64,000 bases of DNA from Streptomyces sp. ISL-43 (GTDB lineage Bacteria; Actinomycetota; Actinomycetes; Streptomycetales; Streptomycetaceae). The stretch is from contig NZ_JAGGOT010000034.1 in the NCBI RefSeq assembly GCF_018614195.1, forward strand, positions 1 to 64,000, read 5' to 3'. Made by a program: the position numbers and the translations under genes. Every line of letters starts with the position of its first letter. Within the stretch, counting starts at the first letter, position 1. Below, in pieces: positions 59,840-64,000 of the stretch. The notes under the pieces were generated by a model. It did no database searches. It saw only the letters and a program-made list of their open reading frames with translations, and was not told the origin of the DNA.

Positions 59840-61183
59840 ATGGAGACAAAACCGGCGCCCGGGGGAAAGCAGGAGTACGTGGAGCAGGGCAGCAGTACGA
59901 CGAAGCCGGCGGCGCGGGGCGGGTTCGTCTTCAGCGAGGCGGACGAGGAGCGCCGGCGCGGCGTCCGCCGGATGAAGCGGACCGCCACCGGCCTGCTGAT
60001 CCTGGTCGCGCTGGTCTACGTCGCGGCGAAGTGGGCGGAGCACGCGGGCGCGGGCGGCTGGGCGGGCTATGTCGCGGCCGCCGCCGAGGCGGGCATGGTC
60101 GGCGCGCTCGCGGACTGGTTCGCCGTCACCGCCCTCTTCCGGCGGCCGCTCGGCCTGCCCATCCCGCACACCGCGATCATCCCGACCAAGAAGGACCAGC
60201 TCGGCGTCTCCCTCGGGGAGTTCGTCGGCGAGAACTTCCTCTCCGCCGACGTGGTGCGCACCAGGCTGCACGCGCTGGGCATCGGCGGCCGGCTCGGCTC
60301 CTGGCTGGCAGAGCCCGCGCACGCCGACCGGGTCACGGCCGAGCTGGCCACCGCCCTGCGCGGGGCGCTGACGGTCCTGCGGGACTCCGATGTACAGGCC
60401 GTCGTGGGCGAGGCGATCACGCGGCGGGCCGAGACGGCGGAGATCGCGCCGGGGATCGGCAAGACACTGGAGAAGGTCGTCGCGGACGGCGGCCACCGCC
60501 GGGTCGTGGACCTGGTGTGCGCGCGGGCGCACGACTGGCTGGTCACGCACGCGGACTCGGTGGAGGCGGCGGTGCAGGGTGGGGCGCCCGGCTGGACCCC
60601 GCGCTTCGTGGACCGCAAGATCGGCGACCGCGTGTACAAGGAGCTGCTCCGCTTCGTCCAGGAGATGCGGGACATGCCGGAGCACCCGGCGCGCGGGGCG
60701 GTGGACCGCTTCCTCGCGGACTTCGCGGCCGACCTCCAGTCGGACACGGAGACCCGGGCGCGGGTGGAGCGGCTCAAGTCCGAGCTGCTGGCGCGCGACG
60801 AGGTGCAGGACGTGATCGCCTCCACCTGGATGGCGGTCCGTTCGATGATCATCTCGGCGGCGGAGGACGAGCGGAGCGCGCTGCGCCTGCGGGTCAGGTC
60901 CTCGCTGATGTCGCTGGGGGCCAGGCTGGCCACGGACCGCCGGCTGCAGGACAAGGTGGAAGGCTGGATAGAGGGTGCGGTGGTCTATGTCGTCACCACG
61001 TACCGGACCGAGATCACCTCGCTGATCACGGACACGGTGGCGGGCTGGGACGCCGAGCACACCTCCCGCAAGATCGAGGCCCACATCGGCCGCGACCTCC
61101 AGTTCATCCGCATCAACGGCACGGTGGTAGGCGCCTTGGCGGGCCTGCTGATCTACACCTTGTCGCGGGCGCTGGGGGGATAG
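59840..61183 (+). CDS. DUF445 family membrane protein
   Basis: A 447-residue protein. Two hydrophobic helices near the N-terminus (TATGLLILVALVYVAAKW and a second ~62-85) precede a long helical part with DWFAVTALFRRPLGLPIPHTAIIP, the DUF445 core, and NFLSADVVRTRLHALGIGGRLG. A final hydrophobic end (VVGALAGLLIYTLSRAL) probably returns to the membrane. Function unknown; homologues are widespread inner-membrane proteins. Confidence 0.93.
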   Translation: METKPAPGGKQEYVEQGSSTTKPAARGGFVFSEADEERRRGVRRMKRTATGLLILVALVYVAAKWAEHAGAGGWAGYVAAAAEAGMVGALADWFAVTALFRRPLGLPIPHTAIIPTKKDQLGVSLGEFVGENFLSADVVRTRLHALGIGGRLGSWLAEPAHADRVTAELATALRGALTVLRDSDVQAVVGEAITRRAETAEIAPGIGKTLEKVVADGGHRRVVDLVCARAHDWLVTHADSVEAAVQGGAPGWTPRFVDRKIGDRVYKELLRFVQEMRDMPEHPARGAVDRFLADFAADLQSDTETRARVERLKSELLARDEVQDVIASTWMAVRSMIISAAEDERSALRLRVRSSLMSLGARLATDRRLQDKVEGWIEGAVVYVVTTYRTEITSLITDTVAGWDAEHTSRKIEAHIGRDLQFIRINGTVVGALAGLLIYTLSRALGG

Positions 61184-61617
61184 GGAGCGGGGCGGGCTGT
61201 GCGGGTCCCGGCGGATGTACGGGGCTCTGCGGCGGCTGTACGAGCGCCGGCGGCGGGCGGTACGGGTCCGGCCCGGCCCGGCCCCGGAGGCGTTGGCCGA
61301 TCCGGCCCCGGCGCTCACTGGGCCCGGTTCTGACCAGCCCGGCGAGGAAGGACCGACCGGACTGCTCGGCCGAGAAGTAGGCACAGACCCGACCCGCCAG
61401 GGCCCGCCGCACAGTCTCTGGGCTGCCTACTCCGGATGGCTGCCGGGCGCGGGCCCGGGTCGCGAGAGGAGTGGCGCGGCTCAATAGTGAGTCGTGAGCA
61501 GGCCGCGGCATGCGCTCCGCAGATCCGAGGTCGGATGGGGCCGCCTACGGACCTGAGCCGACGAGCGGACGGCGCGGCCGAGCGTCATTCTGCCGACACC
61601 CGACAGTGAGGGCTGAG
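61184..61617. other. 434-bp gap with no clear gene
   Basis: GC-rich imperfect repeats at 61190-61290 probably form hairpins ending the DUF445 transcript. The right part is ordinary and may hold the promoter of the SDR gene. No coding region, RNA or operator was recognised. Confidence 0.4.
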
Positions 61618-62379
61618 ATGGACGACAGGCTCCAGTCGAAGGTTGCCCTGGTGACCGGGGGCGCCACCGGTATCGGGCTCGCCACGGTTCGTCGGCTTCT
61701 GGCCGAGGGCTGCAGCGTCATGATGGCGTCCAGGAACCGAGAGCGGGGCGAGGGCGTCGTTGCCGATCTCGGCAACGCGCGAGCCGCGTTCCATCAGTTG
61801 GACGTGACCGACGAGTCATCGGTCGAGTCGTCCGTCGAAGCCACCGTCCAACGCTTCGGGCGTCTGGACTGCCTCTTCAACAACGCCGGAATCGAGGGCA
61901 CTGCGGGGCCTATGGCCGCGTGGTCTGCTGACGTTGTCGATGCGGTGCTGGACGTGAACGTCAAAGGCGCGTTCCTGTGTATGAAACACGCCGCGCCGCG
62001 CATGGCATCCGGGTCGGTGATCGTGAACAGCAGCTCCTGGCTCGGGATGATTCCCATGCCTGTCGCCGCACCTTACGCGGCCAGCAAGGCCGCCCTGGTG
62101 AGCCTGACCCGTTCGGCGGCCGCCGAGCTTGCCGAGCAGGGGATCTCGGTCTTCGCCATCTGTCCGGCAGTTGTCGACACCCCGATGATCGACCGTATCT
62201 CGCAGATGGCAGGCGCCCCCAAGACGGCCATCGCCGAGATGGTCTGTCCGAGCCGACAGGTCACCTCGCCCGACAGGGTGGCGGAAGTCGTCGTCGGCCT
62301 CCTGGCATCCGATACACCCTTCGAAAGCGGATCGGCGCTACGAATCGATCCGAACGAGGTCGAGCGAGTCGGGCCGTGA
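61618..62379 (+). CDS. Short-chain dehydrogenase/reductase
   Basis: A 253-residue classical SDR. The NAD(P) site TGGATGIG (13-20), NNAG (88-91), Asn114, catalytic Ser140, Tyr153 and Lys157 (YAASK) are all present. Start ATG 61618. Codon use is a little less GC-biased than neighbours, a mild sign of more recent arrival. Cytosolic; substrate unknown. An upstream in-frame extension lacks conserved sequence and is rejected. Confidence 0.93.
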   Translation: MDDRLQSKVALVTGGATGIGLATVRRLLAEGCSVMMASRNRERGEGVVADLGNARAAFHQLDVTDESSVESSVEATVQRFGRLDCLFNNAGIEGTAGPMAAWSADVVDAVLDVNVKGAFLCMKHAAPRMASGSVIVNSSSWLGMIPMPVAAPYAASKAALVSLTRSAAAELAEQGISVFAICPAVVDTPMIDRISQMAGAPKTAIAEMVCPSRQVTSPDRVAEVVVGLLASDTPFESGSALRIDPNEVERVGP

Positions 62380-62552
62380 CCCGAGCGAACGAGCCCTCGT
62401 CGACCCCTTCCGTCAAGAAGGGGCACCCGGCGCCCGAGGCCTCGGCCGGCCCGGCCCCGGTGCTCACCGGCCCGGAGCCGCATCCGTAGCCGTCACCGCG
62501 GTTGACCACCCCGGCGCGGCACCGGCCCGAAGAGGTCAGCCATGGCGTCGGG

Positions 62553-62852
62553 TCAGCCGCGGTCGGCGACGGCCCAGGACGCGGCGGCCACGATGCCCGC
62601 GGCTCCGAGAACGGCCGGCCACGCGCCGACCTTCTTCGCCAGCGGGTGCGCACCCGCGAAGCCGGCGAGGTACAGCGCACCGAGCCCTGCCGCGGCGGGG
62701 GCGCCGCCGCGCTTGTGCCACTCCAGCCCGGCCACGACGCCCGCGGCGCCGAGCACGACACCGCCGAGCGGCCGCTTCTTGGTCCACCGGGCGACGGCGT
62801 ACCCGCCGACCAGACCGGTGGCCGCCACTACGGAACTCGGTACCCGCACCAT
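62553..62852 (-). CDS. Small polytopic membrane protein
   Basis: A 99-residue protein from ATG 62852. Four hydrophobic stretches (SSVVAATGLVGGYAVARW, GGVVLGAAGVVAGL, APAAAGLGALYLAGFAGA, WPAVLGAAGIVAAASWAV) make short helices separated by Lys/His-rich turns. No known family; could be a small channel or scaffold. Size and hydropathy resemble other Streptomyces small membrane proteins. Confidence 0.65.
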   Translation of the reverse strand: MVRVPSSVVAATGLVGGYAVARWTKKRPLGGVVLGAAGVVAGLEWHKRGGAPAAAGLGALYLAGFAGAHPLAKKVGAWPAVLGAAGIVAAASWAVADRG

Positions 62853-62884
62853 GCCCAACTCCCTCACGCCATCAGCTCGTACGT

Positions 62885-63015
62885 CATACGTCCATACGCC
62901 CACACGCCCACGCGCCTACACGCCCACGCGCCTACACGCCCACGCGCCTACAGCGCAGGCGCCTACACGCCCACGCGCCCATACATGCACACGCTCACAC
63001 GCCTACCTGCCCCAC
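62885..63015. repeat. Tandem repeats of ~16 bp before the small membrane gene
   Basis: Units like GCGCCTACACGCCCAC recur with a 16-base period (62912, 62928, 62944, 62960) amid looser copies. They cover the gap between two minus-strand genes. Strand asymmetry (C-rich on +) is strong. No gene is in this stretch. Confidence 0.75.
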
Positions 63016-63019
63016 GAGG

Positions 63020-63304
63020 CTAACTCGGGCCCTTGACCACACGTCGGGCACCCACCGCGCCCAACACCAGCACGGCCCCGCCGATCACCGGATCCGGCAC
63101 CGCGTCCCGTACGCCGCGCGGCAGCACCGCCACCACGCCCAGGACGAGAAGAAACGCGAGCCCGCATCCGCCGGCGGCCCGAAGCAGTCTGTCCACGCGC
63201 TGCTCAACGCGGCCGCCCCGCCACCCGACACGGACCGCACCGAGGGGATTTGTCGCACACTCGCCGCATCCGTGCGATGTCTGCCCATGGAACCTGATGG
63301 GCAT
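63020..63304 (-). CDS. Small two-helix membrane protein
   Basis: A 94-residue protein if ATG 63304 is used. The first ~35 residues (with two Cys) may be an over-extended head. The rest has VDRLLRAAGGCGLAFLLVLGVVAVLP and DPVIGGAVLVLGAVGARRVV, two membrane helices. It is divergent from the GNAT gene. Start uncertain; family not identified. Confidence 0.55.
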   Translation of the reverse strand: MPIRFHGQTSHGCGECATNPLGAVRVGWRGGRVEQRVDRLLRAAGGCGLAFLLVLGVVAVLPRGVRDAVPDPVIGGAVLVLGAVGARRVVKGPS

Positions 63305-63409
63305 AAATTCAATCTCCCACCCAAAGGGGCAAACCGCCTCAGCCCCTTGGAGCTCGCCCACCCCTCCACTCCCCACACTTCCCTCATCAACACCAGGAGC
63401 AAGGACACC

Positions 63410-63946
63410 GTGATCTGCTACGGACAGGCCGTCCTCGACCTCGCGGACGAACTGGTCGACGCCTACGCCGACGTCTTCTCCGCCCCGCCGTGGAACGAAG
63501 ACGAAGAAACCATTCGCCAGTTCGCTGCCCGCCTTCCGGCCGACGCCCGGCGCCGTGGCTTCCGTACGGCCCTCGCCCAGTCCGCCACCGGCATCGACGG
63601 CTTCGCGACGGGCTGGATCACCCCGGCGACCTTCCCGAAGAACCGTGCGTACGCCCAGGTCGCGGCCCAGCTCGGCCCGGCCCGCGTGAAGGAACTCCTC
63701 GCCGGGGCACTGGAGATAGACGAACTGGCCGTACGCCCCTACGCGCGCGGCCGCGGCACCGGCCGGGACCTCCTCACCGAGATCACCACCGACGCCCCGG
63801 ACCGCCGCGCCTGGCTCCTGACCAGCCGGCTGGCCAAGGACACGGTGGCCACGTACCGCCGCCTCGGCTGGCACGAGGTGCGGGCCCTGCCCGGCACGGA
63901 GACGGGCGTGATCGTCTTCCTGTCCCCGGACCACCCGAACCGATAG
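63410..63946 (+). CDS. GNAT-family N-acetyltransferase
   Basis: A 178-residue protein starting at GTG 63410, with AAGGA six bases upstream. The GNAT core is seen in LEIDELAVRPYARGRGTGRDLL (acetyl-CoA pyrophosphate loop RGRGTG) and the later strand WLLTSRLAKDTVATYRRLGWHEV. A Gly/Trp-rich head (DVFSAPPWNEDEETIRQFAARL) precedes it. Substrate unknown. The last 54 bases of the window hold no gene. Confidence 0.88.
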   Translation: MICYGQAVLDLADELVDAYADVFSAPPWNEDEETIRQFAARLPADARRRGFRTALAQSATGIDGFATGWITPATFPKNRAYAQVAAQLGPARVKELLAGALEIDELAVRPYARGRGTGRDLLTEITTDAPDRRAWLLTSRLAKDTVATYRRLGWHEVRALPGTETGVIVFLSPDHPNR

Positions 63947-64000
63947 GGCCGATCCGGCTGATCCCCCCCGGGGCACCTACCAGAGGCGGCCGCACGGCAT

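Noticed and set aside
62885..63015. Possible CRISPR array
   Set aside because: The 16-bp units abut each other and have no unique spacers; no cas genes are near.

Overview
The window is high-GC actinobacterial DNA, almost certainly from a Streptomyces chromosome. Evidence for this is strong GC bias at third codon positions, an SsgA-like sporulation protein (the ssgG type), separate GlcNAc-PTS genes with DasR-type operators, an LAXTG sortase substrate, a CysO/Mec/CysM cysteine cluster with a Cys-ending leader peptide, and a guanidine-III riboswitch before an SMR gene. From memory, the order hppD - TPR - FAD oxidase - ssgG - ... - pncB - clpS - cysM - nagE2/nagE1/nagF - rph - rdgB - PBP resembles the S. 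coelicolor SCO2928-SCO2897 region; no search was run.

Layout: 1-4.5 kb is the end of a type VII secretion locus (glycine-rich partial gene, mycosin, small helical protein, large effector-like protein). 4.57-8.66 kb is the worn remnant of a tRNA-integrated element. A degenerate copy of the tRNA-Cys 3' half lies at the left and the intact tRNA-Cys at the right. Between them are a transposase tail, a low-GC conflict-type gene, a tRNA-Gly-like gene, a broken GntR regulator, an internally deleted tyrosine integrase and a small cargo gene. 9-23.5 kb is accessory or regulatory: an MFS exporter, a Phd/Doc-like toxin-antitoxin pair, a helicase, a sortase-anchored surface protein, an IclR regulator, a Lon-like membrane protease, an ArsR-small protein-MFS operon with a clear palindromic operator, a complete glycine-betaine/osmoprotectant ABC transporter and an Lrp regulator divergent from hppD.

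23.5-44 kb is core Streptomyces chromosome: tyrosine catabolism (hppD), a TPR protein, FAD oxidase, ssgG, two RDD membrane proteins, a secreted M6 metalloprotease, NAD salvage (pncA, pncB), clpS, an amino-acid permease, then a cysteine unit in which a JAMM peptidase, leader peptide, sulfur carrier and cysteine synthase fit the protein-bound cysteine route. 44-49.9 kb holds the GlcNAc phosphotransferase system (two EIIC and one EIIB, DasR sites), RNase PH, a lipoprotein and the XTP pyrophosphatase.

49.9-52.1 kb has an unusual tRNA with a TAG anticodon and no long variable arm, followed by two overlapping genes for modular HNH endonucleases built from repeats of one ~50-residue module. 52.1-64 kb returns to housekeeping and membrane genes: Bcp peroxiredoxin, a GroES paralogue, a guanidine-III riboswitch with a Gdx exporter, a bifunctional penicillin-binding protein, an ABC-2 exporter, DUF1707 and DUF445 proteins, an SDR dehydrogenase, small membrane proteins and a GNAT acetyltransferase.

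The best candidates for undescribed biology are the CATRA-like/cyanobacterial-tail-like protein on the decayed element (4991-6460) and the tandem modular HNH endonucleases beside the odd tRNA (49904-51470). Functions were assigned by reading motifs only.
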